From the NCBI GenBank assembly GCA_019916065.1, contig CM034240.1, positions 19,825,894 to 19,889,893 on the forward strand: a stretch of 64,000 nt of DNA. Reading direction: 5' to 3'. Below the pieces are notes generated by a model, which made no database searches, had not been told where the DNA came from, and saw nothing but the letters and a program-made list of their open reading frames with translations. This stretch comes from Vitellaria paradoxa (taxonomy: Eukaryota > Streptophyta > Magnoliopsida > Ericales > Sapotaceae). The translations under genes were made by a program, and so were the position numbers. Positions 38,901-45,354 of the stretch are shown piece by piece (position 1 is the stretch's first letter; each line of letters begins with the position of its first letter).

Positions 38901-41481
38901 CATATATCTTTTCAAAGCTGCAAAATATTGTGTAAGAGTTATACCAGATTATTGGAACTTGAAGAATTCACTAGAGACACTATAGATGCAACTGAGTCAT
39001 GAGAGTACAGAAAACAAATATAATGCCAATCTCCTTACATGTGTCTAGATAAGTACACATCTCTGCAAACTTGACTTTTATAAAATTCCAAAAGACTCGC
39101 AACATTTGCATCATCTTCAGTCCAAGTCTCATATGTATTATCAGACGATGTTGGAGTAGTTTCACTAAGGTCTTTGTGCTTGCCAAGTGGGGTTAGATTG
39201 ATATTGACTGTCTTTGACCACTAGAGATAGTTCTTTCCATTTAACACTGAGGTAGACAAATGGTTAGACCCATTGGTAGACCAGCTAGCTTGGATTCCAC
39301 AGAAATGACATTAGAGACAATATTTGATTCGAATGCCATAAAAATGGGAGAATAGGATATTTTGGAATTTGAAATAAGAAGCTAGAGTATCACCAAGGAA
39401 TTAATCAAAAAGATAAAAGCAAGGTCTCCAGAATCTAGAATAGGTTGTCAAGGAATATGTCAGTGGCTAATCGACGGAGGTAAGTCAAAACGAGGTCTCC
39501 AAAGACTAACAACGACACCGGCATCATTGGAGGTGTTGGGTTCCACAGAAATGACATTAGAGACAATATTTGATTCGAATGCCATAAAAATGGGAGAATA
39601 GGATATTTTGGAATTTGAAATAAGTAGCTAGAGTATCACCAAGGAATTAATCAAAAAGATAAAAGCAAGGTCTCCAGAATCTAGAATAGGTTGTCAAGGA
39701 ATATGTCGGTGGCTAATCGACGGAGGTAAGTCAAAAAGAGGTCTCCAGAGACTAACAACAACACTGGCATCATTGGAGGTGTTGGGCTTGACCAATGCGC
39801 GCTCACGCGCTGGGCATAGCAAATGCAAGTTGATCTTACTCACCTAAGTCAAGGTCATGCACGAAGGCGCCTAACTATTCATGCAACGAGAGGCTTTGGT
39901 TGGCATGGCTCATCGGCAGCAGACAAGATCTCAGGGGATGGTATCTGGTCTAGTTAGAAATCAGACGAGAGTTTTGGGACTTCACAGTGGCAACAATAAA
40001 GGAACAACAACAGTGATACAAAAATAAAATAAAATAAAATAAAAGAGTTAGGGCTTTTGAGGTATGTGCTGATGTTGGCTACTATTCCACCATCTAAGGA
40101 CTCCGATGAGCCTTGCTGCCTGCCATTCCAACATCTAGCGACCCTGATCGATTAGCAGCAATAAAAAAAACTTCGAACTATTTATTAGTTCCAAATAGAT
40201 TACTTAAAAGATTTTACAGTCCAAAAAGCTGGCAATACAATCTAAAACTCATATTCCTTATGGCTTAATATATTACCACTGAAAGCCAGGATGCATGCAG
40301 ATTGATTTAAGTCCTAATCATGAAAATATTATCATGCTAGGTTAAAACATTTTTGGTTTGTCTCATGGGTCAGCACAATCGTATCATGTAATAGAAACTA
40401 TTTATGCACAGAAGATAGATAAGCAGATAGATTTTGCAATTACCTGCTGTGACAGGACCAAACAAAGCGCGTCGAAGTATTGAGTCAGATGCAGCCTTCT
40501 GCCCCTCTTCCCCAGATAACATGGAAGAAGCTGGTTGAGGAGATACTTCCTTCTGTATACCATCACTGTTTCCAAGACTTTGACCTAAATGTTTCCATCT
40601 CCTACCAGCATCACTTCCAGATTTATTGAGAGAGCTTGGGTTAGGAATGTTGCATCCATCAACATTTGGCATGAATTGAGCTCTAAGCACAAGAAGACAT
40701 TCCAAAACAATTTTCAGGGATCCCTATATTACATAAAACTATGAATTAGAATTGACAGAATAATAAAAATAATAGATCAAAAACGAGAAAATAAAAGGTA
40801 TTTTGAATGTCATTCTGTCTAAAAAATGGCATACACAATGGTGCAAGCTCACTCAGACATCCCATTAAAATTTTCTTCAAATACTTGTTCAAGTGAATAT
40901 TAAATACCGTCTCTAGGTCTGATATTTGAAACCTTGGCAATTTCATCTCATCCAAGGCTGCCAAAAACGTTTTTACATTGTCCGAGCATGATTCTGATGA
41001 ATGTTCAGAGCCTCCACACTAGAAAAGAAAATCACATTAAGGGCACAATCATTAATTACATCAACAAGCAAACACGAACTTACAGTAATTGTTGTAAAAA
41101 CCATCCATAATTATGGGACCACCTCAGCTACAGAACCTGGCTTCAATTTATTCAAAAGTCGGCATAAAACGACACCATCACTCAAATAAGCCCTCAGTTC
41201 TTCATCCGAAGCATTTATTGACAAGCTTAAATCGGGAAGAACAGATTTTAGGCACTCTACCAAAGCCGCCCGTTGTTTAGCTGTTAAAGACAGGGAAAAA
41301 GAGGGACAAAGAAGAAAAATTACAGGTTAGTAAAAAGATAAAAATGAGACAAGTATGCATAAATTCATTTTTCCCTACCTGCAGCATCACCGCTATGTCT
41401 TTTCGTAGGTTCAAAAACGTCACTACTAATAGGTACACTTGAGCTATTAGGTCTCACATATCCCTTTGCTTGATGATCCAT
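3820..41481 (-). CDS. CH-domain KIN-14 kinesin, 19 coding exons, 3' end outside window
   Basis: Minus-end-type microtubule motor of the plant kinesin-14 family with an N-terminal calponin-homology (CH) domain. Coding exons 5'->3': 41481-41379, 41280-41123, 41018-40908, 40723-40444, 36557-36436, 36314-36231, 36126-36049, 35967-35875, 35771-35742, 24909-24568, 24466-24385, 23930-23835, 23758-23579, 22838-22732, 22644-22466, 21966-21802, 21529-21276, 11898-11735, 3941-3820. All junctions keep phase, giving 916 codons. Order: CH domain about 35-145, linker, coiled coil 354-467, neck and motor about 520-870 with P-loop GQTGSGKT (612-619), switch I NERSSRSH (729-736) and switch II DLAGSE (762-767), then the start of the tail. 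The layout resembles the Arabidopsis At1g63640/At5g41310 group; that link is from memory. Except at 35874 (GA donor) and the AT-AC intron, splice sites are GT-AG. No frameshift or stop was found in the exons. Confidence 0.9.
4228..4359. repeat. 66-bp tandem duplication
   Basis: Two adjacent copies of a 66-bp unit that begins TAGAATATGGATATAG (4228-4293, 4294-4359) with only a few differences, in the last kinesin intron. No coding potential. AT-rich unassigned DNA follows to about 5160. Confidence 0.85.
6040..10330 (+). pseudogene. Gypsy Gag-Pol polyprotein relic
   Basis: Gag: pieces such as [12 protein letters not shown] and the CCHC-like region near 6770. Protease: [17 protein letters not shown] near 6950, where DSS replaces the usual [24 protein letters not shown] from 7765 and YFDDILIYS across a frameshift near 7985. 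RNase [21 protein letters not shown] at 8389. Integrase: [18 protein letters not shown] near 9225 and [12 protein letters not shown] near 9727. Many stops and frameshifts; certainly not functional. Confidence 0.88.
8773..9058. repeat. Insertion in gypsy pol with a 66-bp direct repeat
   Basis: The segments 8773-8838 and 8993-9058 are direct copies (CAATTGTC...TTTCAACA) 220 bp apart, lying between RNase H and integrase. The spacer contains AGCTCTGATACT, like a reversed copia primer-binding site, so it may be a small retroelement relic. The assignment is a guess. Confidence 0.55.
10437..11734. other. Kinesin intron without recognised genes
   Basis: It holds a poly-A run (10616-10631), a poly-T run near 11140 and an AT microsatellite (about 11507-11525). 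No coding motif was found on either strand. Confidence 0.5.
11735..11898 (-). CDS. Kinesin exon 18: end of the motor domain
   Basis: Encodes [20 protein letters not shown], then [20 protein letters not shown] and VRDLMEQ, the last motor helix and its exit. It stands 9.4 kb from exon 17 and 7.8 kb from exon 19. A copia LTR starts about 20 nt upstream of its acceptor. Confidence 0.92.
11918..12088 (+). repeat. 5' LTR of the intronic copia
   Basis: Matches 19883-20058, most clearly over its last 110 bp. The outer edge is blurred and lies about 20 nt from the acceptor of kinesin exon 18. No target-site duplication is visible. Confidence 0.75.
12396..14208 (+). pseudogene. Copia Gag-protease-integrase relic
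   Basis: Starts with an ATG at 12396 ([15 protein letters not shown], then [20 protein letters not shown]). The protease is reduced to [18 protein letters not shown] at about 12600, with the catalytic D-S/T-G gone. GAG-pre-integrase: [17 protein letters not shown] at about 12990. Integrase core: [14 protein letters not shown] at 13222 and [20 protein letters not shown] at 13439. The N-terminal part of RT is missing. Several stops and frameshifts. Confidence 0.85.
14359..14673 (-). other. Unrecognised 104-codon frame, possible gene fragment
   Basis: The frame holds an acidic, soluble-looking stretch ([20 protein letters not shown], then [12 protein letters not shown]) unlike the low-complexity sequence around it, then turns hydrophobic where it runs into AT-rich DNA. 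I do not recognise a family. It could be a captured exon or part of an old element. Confidence 0.3.
14865..15017. repeat. 80-bp tandem duplication
   Basis: Two adjacent copies of an AT-rich unit that starts GCCATGTAATTTTTAATT (14865 and 14945), with three or four differences. Confidence 0.85.
15531..15910 (-). pseudogene. Ty3/gypsy integrase C-terminus fragment
   Basis: The minus strand encodes [20 protein letters not shown] and [12 protein letters not shown], then a frameshift and [39 protein letters not shown] and PYRGMFEP. This is the typical end of a gypsy integrase. About 380 bp remain, nested in the copia. It belongs to another element than 5163-10436, since it is in the opposite orientation. 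Confidence 0.85.
15911..17982 (+). mobile_element. 3' internal region of a SIRE/Maximus-like copia
   Basis: AT-rich sequence without clear coding, holding repeated purine tracts GGGGGAGA or similar near 16997, 17545, 17755, 17879 and 17974. Arrays of such tracts between pol and the 3' LTR are known in SIRE-type elements. The last one (AAAGGGGGAGAT) directly precedes TGTTAGG at 17983, as a polypurine tract does before an LTR. Confidence 0.55.
17983..19212 (+). repeat. Long copia LTR (about 1.2 kb) with internal tandem duplication
   Basis: Starts TGTTAGG after a polypurine tract. About 19213 a sequence like a degraded primer-binding site follows (AGTGTCGGAGCTA against TGGTATCAGAGCTA), so the right border is inferred. 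A segment of 207-256 bp is duplicated in tandem (18071-18277, 18278-18533), the second copy with further small duplications. The right half repeats CTCGC/CTCGCT words. Confidence 0.55.
19255..19882 (+). pseudogene. Copia RT end / RNase H relic and polypurine tract
   Basis: Encodes ISHWDAV, then [20 protein letters not shown] and [13 protein letters not shown] (the usual adjacent S-W-K is altered), with pieces like [17 protein letters not shown] near 19780 after frameshifts. The polypurine tract and 3' LTR follow directly. Confidence 0.85.
19883..20058 (+). repeat. 3' LTR of the intronic copia
   Basis: Begins TATTAGAG after GAGAGGGAG and ends TCTCAACA. It pairs with 11918-12088. Confidence 0.85.
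20059..21275. repeat. Intron remainder with small repeats
   Basis: A 35-bp unit starting GGGGCCTTTTC is doubled at 20428-20497. A phrase AAAACCAA(C/T)TGGCAAT recurs near 20091 and 20258. TTGGGTTGGTTTGGGTCTAT-like phrases recur at 20910-21120. No gene. Confidence 0.6.
21276..21529 (-). CDS. Kinesin exon 17: switch II and microtubule-binding region
   Basis: Encodes [30 protein letters not shown] and [20 protein letters not shown], ending [15 protein letters not shown]. These are switch II (DLAGSE) and the main microtubule-binding helices, all intact. Confidence 0.93.
21802..21966 (-). CDS. Kinesin exon 16: switch I
   Basis: Begins with A + CTT GGG (K-L-G-I-L-N-T-S) and encodes [18 protein letters not shown], then NERSSRSH, the switch I motif that senses nucleotide. 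The donor is a normal GT. Confidence 0.92.
21967..22465 (-). other. U12-type AT-AC intron in the motor domain
   Basis: On the minus strand the intron begins ATATCCTTTCC, a perfect minor-spliceosome 5' splice site. Near its end stands TTTTCCTTGAT, an exact match to the U12 branch-site consensus, with about ten nucleotides from the branch A to the terminal AC. No GT donor or AG acceptor would give the correct frame here. The 499-nt intron also holds a poly-T/TTTA stretch and a GT/GC alternating run (22108-22131). Confidence 0.85.
22108..22131. repeat. Alternating purine-pyrimidine run with 16-bp palindrome
   Basis: Twenty-four bases alternate strictly purine-pyrimidine. The core GCGCACGCGCGTGCGC (22116-22131) is a perfect palindrome. 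Such runs can adopt Z-DNA. It lies inside the AT-AC intron. Confidence 0.8.
22466..22644 (-). CDS. Kinesin exon 15: motor core before the AT-AC intron
   Basis: Encodes [20 protein letters not shown], then [20 protein letters not shown] and GSQK. The exon ends two bases into a codon (AA), immediately before ATATCC. Joining to ACTTGGG of exon 16 yields GSQKKLG, as expected for this family. Confidence 0.9.
22732..23758 (-). CDS. Kinesin exons 13-14: motor start and P-loop
   Basis: Exon 13 (23579-23758) starts [15 protein letters not shown], the first strand of the kinesin motor. Exon 14 (22732-22838) encodes [20 protein letters not shown] and then YTM: the ATP-binding P-loop is intact. Confidence 0.92.
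23835..24466 (-). CDS. Kinesin exons 11-12: stalk and neck
   Basis: Exon 11 (24385-24466) encodes [15 protein letters not shown] and ends FHHLG. Exon 12 (23835-23930) encodes [20 protein letters not shown] and ends ELKG, the KIN-14 neck directly before the motor. Borders are GT-AG and in phase. Confidence 0.9.
24568..24909 (-). CDS. Kinesin exon 10: coiled coil
   Basis: A 342-nt exon that runs from [16 protein letters not shown] through repeated E/K/L heptads ([21 protein letters not shown]) to FLLGALQ. It gives a predicted coiled coil of about 114 residues, expected to dimerise the motor. The borders are an ACAG acceptor and a GT donor. The 10.8 kb intron before it is filled with transposons. 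Confidence 0.9.
25045..25165 (-). repeat. Antisense copia LTR remnant
   Basis: On the minus strand a purine tract (AGCTTGAGGGGGAG, 25166-25179) is directly followed by TGTTAATTGTG, the layout of a polypurine tract and LTR start. The remnant continues for about 120 bp into kinesin intron sequence. No partner LTR was seen. Confidence 0.6.
25201..25850 (-). pseudogene. 5'-truncated LINE fragment, 3' end of ORF2
   Basis: A 23-base T run (25201-25223) is the poly-A tail of a minus-strand element. Behind it the minus strand encodes [30 protein letters not shown] and [16 protein letters not shown], then [20 protein letters not shown] and ERNRR: the zinc-binding C-terminal region of plant L1 reverse transcriptases. 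One stop and probably a frameshift. The 5' end abuts the copia at about 25.85-25.88 kb. Confidence 0.85.
26113..27322. mobile_element. Insertion in the copia RT, possibly MULE-like
   Basis: About 1.2 kb splits the RT. Its ends look like imperfect inverted repeats: left TTTTAAAAAAGGGTAAC, right (reverse complement) GTATTAAAAAACGCCGG, each followed by GTAACGG/GTAATGG and TGTTACGTAATCG/TGTTATGTAACATAATCG-like words. No transposase. The exact borders and target-site duplication are unclear. Confidence 0.5.
26936..26973. repeat. (CT)n microsatellite
   Basis: About 18 perfect CT units inside the insertion at 26113-27322. Confidence 0.95.
28597..28743 (+). repeat. Copia LTR segment, first copy
   Basis: 147 bp from TGTTAGATATTG to GACAACA, directly after the polypurine tract. 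It is nearly identical to 34595-34741 (two substitutions seen). Confidence 0.88.
28830..30860 (+). pseudogene. LINE ORF1 (DUF4283-type Gag-like protein)
   Basis: A single frame from [11 protein letters not shown] to the TGA at 30858 with just three internal stops (29184, 29643, 29952), so it was about 676 residues. The middle carries the DUF4283 pattern of plant L1 ORF1: [49 protein letters not shown] and [12 protein letters not shown]. It normally binds the element's RNA. The stop overlaps the ORF2 start as ATGA. Confidence 0.88.
30857..34475 (+). pseudogene. LINE ORF2 (endonuclease-reverse transcriptase)
   Basis: The endonuclease starts [20 protein letters not shown], with VCLQETKLS and VGVYGPVDN, a frameshift near 31260, then HGGDFN and [12 protein letters not shown]. 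Stops at 32062 and 32140 precede [54 protein letters not shown] and the active site [10 protein letters not shown] (about 32915). Stops and frameshifts at 33658-33846 and near 34200 break the C-terminal zinc-binding region ([18 protein letters not shown] at 34102; [20 protein letters not shown]). The RT core frame of 504 codons is open. Confidence 0.92.
34595..34741 (+). repeat. Copia LTR segment, second copy
   Basis: 147 bp, nearly identical to 28597-28743 and preceded by the same 13-bp GCTTGAAGAGGAG. Here the sequence continues TTTCATCTATCAATTC, which reads like the normal continuation of a copia LTR, so both copies may be only the first part of a longer LTR. Confidence 0.85.
34742..35741. 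other. Intron sequence with an antisense copia RNase H scrap
   Basis: At about 35430-35570 the minus strand encodes [20 protein letters not shown], a copia RNase H motif, with a degenerate continuation. I recognise nothing in the rest of the stretch. Confidence 0.65.
35742..35967 (-). CDS. Kinesin exons 8-9, flanking a non-canonical donor
   Basis: Exon 8 (35875-35967) encodes [17 protein letters not shown] and ends SEETQ. Exon 9 (35742-35771) is a 30-nt microexon, [10 protein letters not shown]. Joining Q to V matches the family pattern as I remember it, but the base pair after exon 8 is GA rather than GT. Exon 9 has a normal CAG acceptor and GT donor. Confidence 0.78.
35772..35874 (-). other. 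103-nt kinesin intron with GA instead of GT donor
   Basis: After the CAG that ends exon 8 the minus strand reads GAAGG; the intron ends in TTTCTTTCTTACAG. Reading on gives E-G-Y-K and then a TAA after 14 codons. The two GT pairs before that stop are out of phase with exon 9. This is a rare GA-AG intron, a donor mutation, or a sequencing error. Confidence 0.6.
36049..36557 (-). CDS. Kinesin exons 5-7: helical linker
   Basis: Exon 5 (36436-36557) encodes [19 protein letters not shown]. Exon 6 (36231-36314) encodes [20 protein letters not shown]. Exon 7 (36049-36126) encodes [19 protein letters not shown]. All have GT-AG borders and join in phase. The heptad-like pattern in exons 6-7 leads into the coiled coil. 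Confidence 0.87.
36690..37870. other. Unassigned block of higher GC within a kinesin intron
   Basis: The block differs from the AT-rich intron around it, with words such as AAGAAAGCAAGAGGAACTC. No coding motif found on either strand. It may be an old organellar (mitochondrial) insertion or an unknown retroelement part. Confidence 0.3.
37988..38009. repeat. (AT)n microsatellite
   Basis: About eleven AT units in the kinesin intron. Confidence 0.9.
38290..39360 (-). pseudogene. Antisense copia Gag relic
   Basis: On the minus strand, downstream of a start [20 protein letters not shown], lie [20 protein letters not shown] and [20 protein letters not shown] (the Gag UBN2-type region), a zinc-knuckle-like C-x2-C stretch at about 38600, and [15 protein letters not shown] at about 38430. 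The last phrase matches the Gag of the copia at 12396, so both come from one family. Several frameshifts. Confidence 0.8.
39295..39786. repeat. 246-bp tandem duplication
   Basis: Units 39295-39540 and 39541-39786 have exactly the same length and differ in only a handful of bases. The unit spans the Gag start codon region and leader of the antisense copia relic. Confidence 0.93.
39787..40443. other. Remainder of the exon 4-5 intron
   Basis: No gene recognised. An (AAAAT)n-like run lies at 40021-40045. Confidence 0.5.
40444..40723 (-). CDS. Kinesin exon 4: end of CH domain and linker
   Basis: The exon starts [17 protein letters not shown], the last helix of the CH domain, and continues into a serine/glycine-rich linker ending [12 protein letters not shown]. 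Acceptor AG and donor GT are clear. Phase 1 at the donor fits the next exon, which starts with GG. Confidence 0.88.
40908..41481 (-). CDS. Kinesin exons 1-3: start codon and CH domain
   Basis: Exon 1 (41379-41481) starts at MDHQAKGYV; exon 2 (41123-41280) carries [17 protein letters not shown] and [19 protein letters not shown], the core of the kinesin CH domain; exon 3 (40908-41018) ends [13 protein letters not shown] domains of this type are linked to actin or membrane partners in some plant kinesins. I chose the ATG at 41481 because nothing upstream in frame resembles the family. A plausible 3' splice site just upstream (CGCCAG, exon from 41516) suggests an intron in the 5' UTR. A 7-codon upstream ORF (ATG at 41516, TGA at 41495-41493) ends 11 nt before the main ATG. 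Confidence 0.88.
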
Positions 41482-43600
41482 AGTAAAATTTATCACAAAA
41501 TACTTGATTGGGACATCTGGCGTAAAAGGAATGTAAACATAGTATAAGCAGAAAGGCATGATGTTCTCAATGAAAATCAAGAGACCATTGATCAAATCCA
41601 AGAAACAAAGAACAGAATATTTAGTCTGCTATTATGGTTCGCCAGTCCTGGAAGCCCAAATTTCAGAACCATAATAATGTTATTGACAAAGTTTGAATTA
41701 TCATATCAAGGATGTGACCTTGAGGACCCCTCTGAAGTTCCTTCAAAAATTGGTTCACCATTTCTTCTAATCTTCATTGATGACTATCCTGGAAAGGTCC
41801 GGTTTTATTTTGAAGTGCAAGAATAAAGTGTTTCTCAATTTTAAGCAATAGAAGCTCATGATTGAGAAACAAACTAAAAGATGAAGTGCCTAACGACCAA
41901 CAAGAGCTTGGAGTCCTATTCAAATAAGTACAATGAATTCGGGAAGAATGAAGTAATTTTGACACCTCACAAGTTGAATAAAAATTGCAGCAGAATGGTG
42001 TGACAAAATGCATGAATAGGACTCTTCAAGGGGAGCATATTTTATGGTTTCTAATAGCCCGCTGGGGTAGAGAATTTTGGGATAAAATAGTTTCCACGGC
42101 TTTGCCATCTAATGAATTGGTTTTGATTAACTACTATTGAGTGCAAAGACTTTTAGACTCTTTGAGGAGATATGGGCTAGTGGTGTTGTTTATTCTAGTT
42201 TTAAGATTTTCAGTTATCCCACTTATGTTCATGTTAATGGGAAAAAAATTATGCAACCTTGAGCTAAGAAGTGCATTTTTTATGATATGCGTTTGGGGAG
42301 ATATTGTCTGGTACTCCTAATTCATGTAGATAAATGGTATTCAATTTTGTTGACTATTCTAACATCTGGGGAAACGATTTATTATTTTAGTTTGAGGATT
42401 CTCCACCATTCTATTCACTTGTTTCAACATTTATATTTTATCTACTTCATTACCATACCAAACTCAAATAAAGATTTCGTCGTAGCACAGAAAGACTACC
42501 ACCCAGTCACCCTTATTACTTTTCCCACTAGTTGGGTGCCTGGTTGTTTTCAAATGCACAACAAATATAATTATATACATATATAACAAAGCGAGCTGAC
42601 ACCTGGCTTACAGGAGACAGAAGGAACATTTCACAAACACTTCAATGGCCCAAACATTAGCTCAAGAATCTTGTATAGAAACTGAAATACAATTATGATA
42701 AATCACAGAATTCAAACCTTAATAAGATCAATAAAAAAAACTTATAGCCCATCAAAATACTGACTTGGATTGATCAATTCAACAAAACAATAACATTTAA
42801 CTGTTAAAGTTTTCCAAGCCAGCTTACATTGGAAAAAGGTCCACCAGTTGGACAATAATAATACTAGTGACTGTAACTCAAATTAGGCCATTAAATTGTG
42901 AGATCCTAAAGCCAGATTGAATCTCAGAGAGAACTCAAAACCATATGAATTGACTGCTAAACACACTACAACTAAGATTGAATTTGGAATTATGTATTGC
43001 AAACCAGTCACAGCACATATGAAAATGTGAATTTGAATTTAGAATCATGTATATATATATATATATATATCTATCTATGCCAAACATGATCCTCATATTA
43101 TGAAAATGTCCTCTTCCTTAACTGTTGTCTCACATACACAAATAGAAAATGAAGCCCAATTGATCAACCAATAAAATAACACACACACACCAAAGAAAAA
43201 TCATTATTTTCAGAACGCAGGCTGTACCATGAAGCTTAACGAAAAAGACAACGGAGTAATAACCATCGCATATAACTCAAATGATGACATGAAATTTGCA
43301 TACACGAAAGAGAATATGAACGGAAACAACAAAGAAAGAGAAACCCACCTGAGGAAAGTGACAGTAGATGAAATTGAAACCAGTAACAGAAGAAGATAGA
43401 AAAGAAAAATAAAAGTGCTATTTTTTTATTTATTTTTCGTTTTGTTGGTTTTCCATTTTTAGTGGGCGTGGTCTTCTTTGAGTGTTGGAAAACTTGTCCC
43501 TGCTCCGTGGAAACAGGATTAAAACTCTCTTTCTCTCTCTCTCTATGTATATACATATATATATATATATCTGGTGTAAATTATTTATAATATTTGCCTC
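41482..43600 (-). promoter_or_regulatory. Kinesin 5' flank, probable 5' UTR intron and promoter
   Basis: A plausible UTR acceptor is at 41517-41518 and a plausible donor at about 43348 (CCTCAG before GTGGGT on the minus strand). The assignment is tentative. AT and CT microsatellites stand at about 43049-43071 and 43518-43572. A copia integrase relic occupies 41700-42370. Confidence 0.35.
41700..42370 (+). pseudogene. Copia integrase relic upstream of the kinesin
   Basis: Broken frames give IGSPFLLIFIDDYPGKVRFY, then YSNKYNEFGKNEVIL, LCHLMNWF and AKKCIFYDMRLGRYCLVLLI, in the order seen in copia integrases. Heavily decayed; no LTR seen. Confidence 0.7.
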
Positions 43601-45349
43601 ATTCACGTGTCGTCGTGTTGTTTTACATGGTGTGTGGTAGCCAGTAAATGGGGGAAAGAATGTGGAAGCTCGTCTCGTTTGGCGATGGCCCCATAAACCA
43701 CAAGATTCCAAAGCTGCCCGGAGACATCGTCGCGGGTATTTGTATTCCTTCATTTCTTTAATTTTCTTCCCACTTCTTGAATTAAAAAGACCAAGCAAAA
43801 GCCTTGGTAACAAATGTAGGGCGCGTATGATACCAATTTTTAATTTAAAAGGTCAATTGAAAATAAATTTAGTGTTGAAACTGCTTGAAAAAATTACATA
43901 AAAAGTGCGTTTGGCGCACTAAATTTTTTGTAAAAATATCTGAAAAGCTTTATACATTTTTACACATTCTCAAAGTTCAAAAAAAATTCAATATCTTTCA
44001 AAAAAAAGTCGATAACTAAAATTCGATTAATCAAATAATAAAAATTTTTTCGTCATTCTCACCACGAAATTCCAAACTACCGAATGACACCTACTTTGAC
44101 TATTTTTTGTGGAGTCGTAGAAACTATTCAAAAGATTGTAGAAATCGTTCCGACGGATTTACGCAGCCAACTATGACTGCCCAAAATTTTGAATCCGTCC
44201 AAATGAAAATCTAATCCATTAGAACGAGAATCTTATTATTCATCTCCAAAAAACACGGTTTGAGATGTATGCACCAAACGAAAAAAAATTCCTCAAACTA
44301 CATTTTATCTCACTTTTTATCACTCCAAACTCACCCAAAATTAGATTTTTGAAATTTCATTTTCATGACCATTAGCTAATTTAAAAGAAAAGTAAGGAAA
44401 AGATAATGTTTGTAAGTTTATGAAAGAAAGAATAATAATTTTCCTTCTCTTTATTTCTGAGTTGAGAAGAAATGAAAAAAAAAAAGGGGGAGAGATTGTT
44501 ATTTTACTATTAAATCCTTTAAGAAATTAGAGTATAATCAATTTATTTAATTTTAGGATGTATTTGTAATTTATTTTTTTCTTATTCACTTTTATTTATA
44601 TTTTTTTTCTTTTTTTTCCATAAAAACTCACAAACAAGCGATTAATTCTAAAATCTTTTATTTTCTCCTTTTTTTTTTTCTTTTCATTTCACTCCATCCA
44701 AACAAACCATAAATTCTAAAATGCTAAAAACAAAATGCACTTTAAAAACTTTAATTTCAAACCAATAAGCTTTAGCCTATGTTTGGTATGAGTAAATGGG
44801 CTAAAATAAAATACTCATTATTACGAGTAATTTTTATTCTATTGTTTGGCACACTTATAAAACATGGAATACACATTTTCATACGACACTCATTTCAACA
44901 AAATATGAAAATAATCACTCCATTTTTTTCATTGAAAACAATAATCATTCTTACATTTTTATTCCCTTATTAAATAAGAGGGAATAAGAAAATAATATAA
45001 AATATAAATTAAATGGTGTGCCGCTAACCATCACTACCCATCACCACCTCCACCATCACCAACTTATCACGATTACATCTATAACCAATCCACCTACCAC
45101 CATCACTTAGCTAGCCATCACAATCACCACCTAGTCCATTACCACCAATCATCCACATATCATCACTGCCACTAACTGCCACCACCCACTCATCACCATC
45201 ACAACCATCACCTACTATAACCACCATCGCCTCTAACTTTACTCCCACACCACCTTTGAGAATTTTTTATTCATTCTATTTTATTTTATTTTAAATTAAA
45301 ATAACAATATAAATGATTATTTCATTCTAAATCCCCTAACACTATTGCT
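43601..45349. repeat. AT-rich intergenic DNA with MITE-like blocks
   Basis: Phrases such as GCGTTTGGCGCAC (43909) and GCACCAAACG (44271) oppose each other, and a second block opens with TATGTTTGGTATGAG (44777). A degenerate CAC/ATC repeat fills 45020-45235. These are signs of small non-autonomous DNA transposons; no borders could be proved. Confidence 0.4.
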
Positions 45350-45354
45350 TTTGC

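Noticed and set aside
43236..43901. Frames of 79-127 codons around the kinesin upstream region
   Set aside because: Low-complexity, overlapping on both strands and spanning CT/AT microsatellites; no motif.
45020..45235. CAC/ATC-rich stretch as a histidine-rich protein or CRISPR-like array
   Set aside because: The repeat is degenerate, without constant spacers or an open frame; a decayed trinucleotide repeat.
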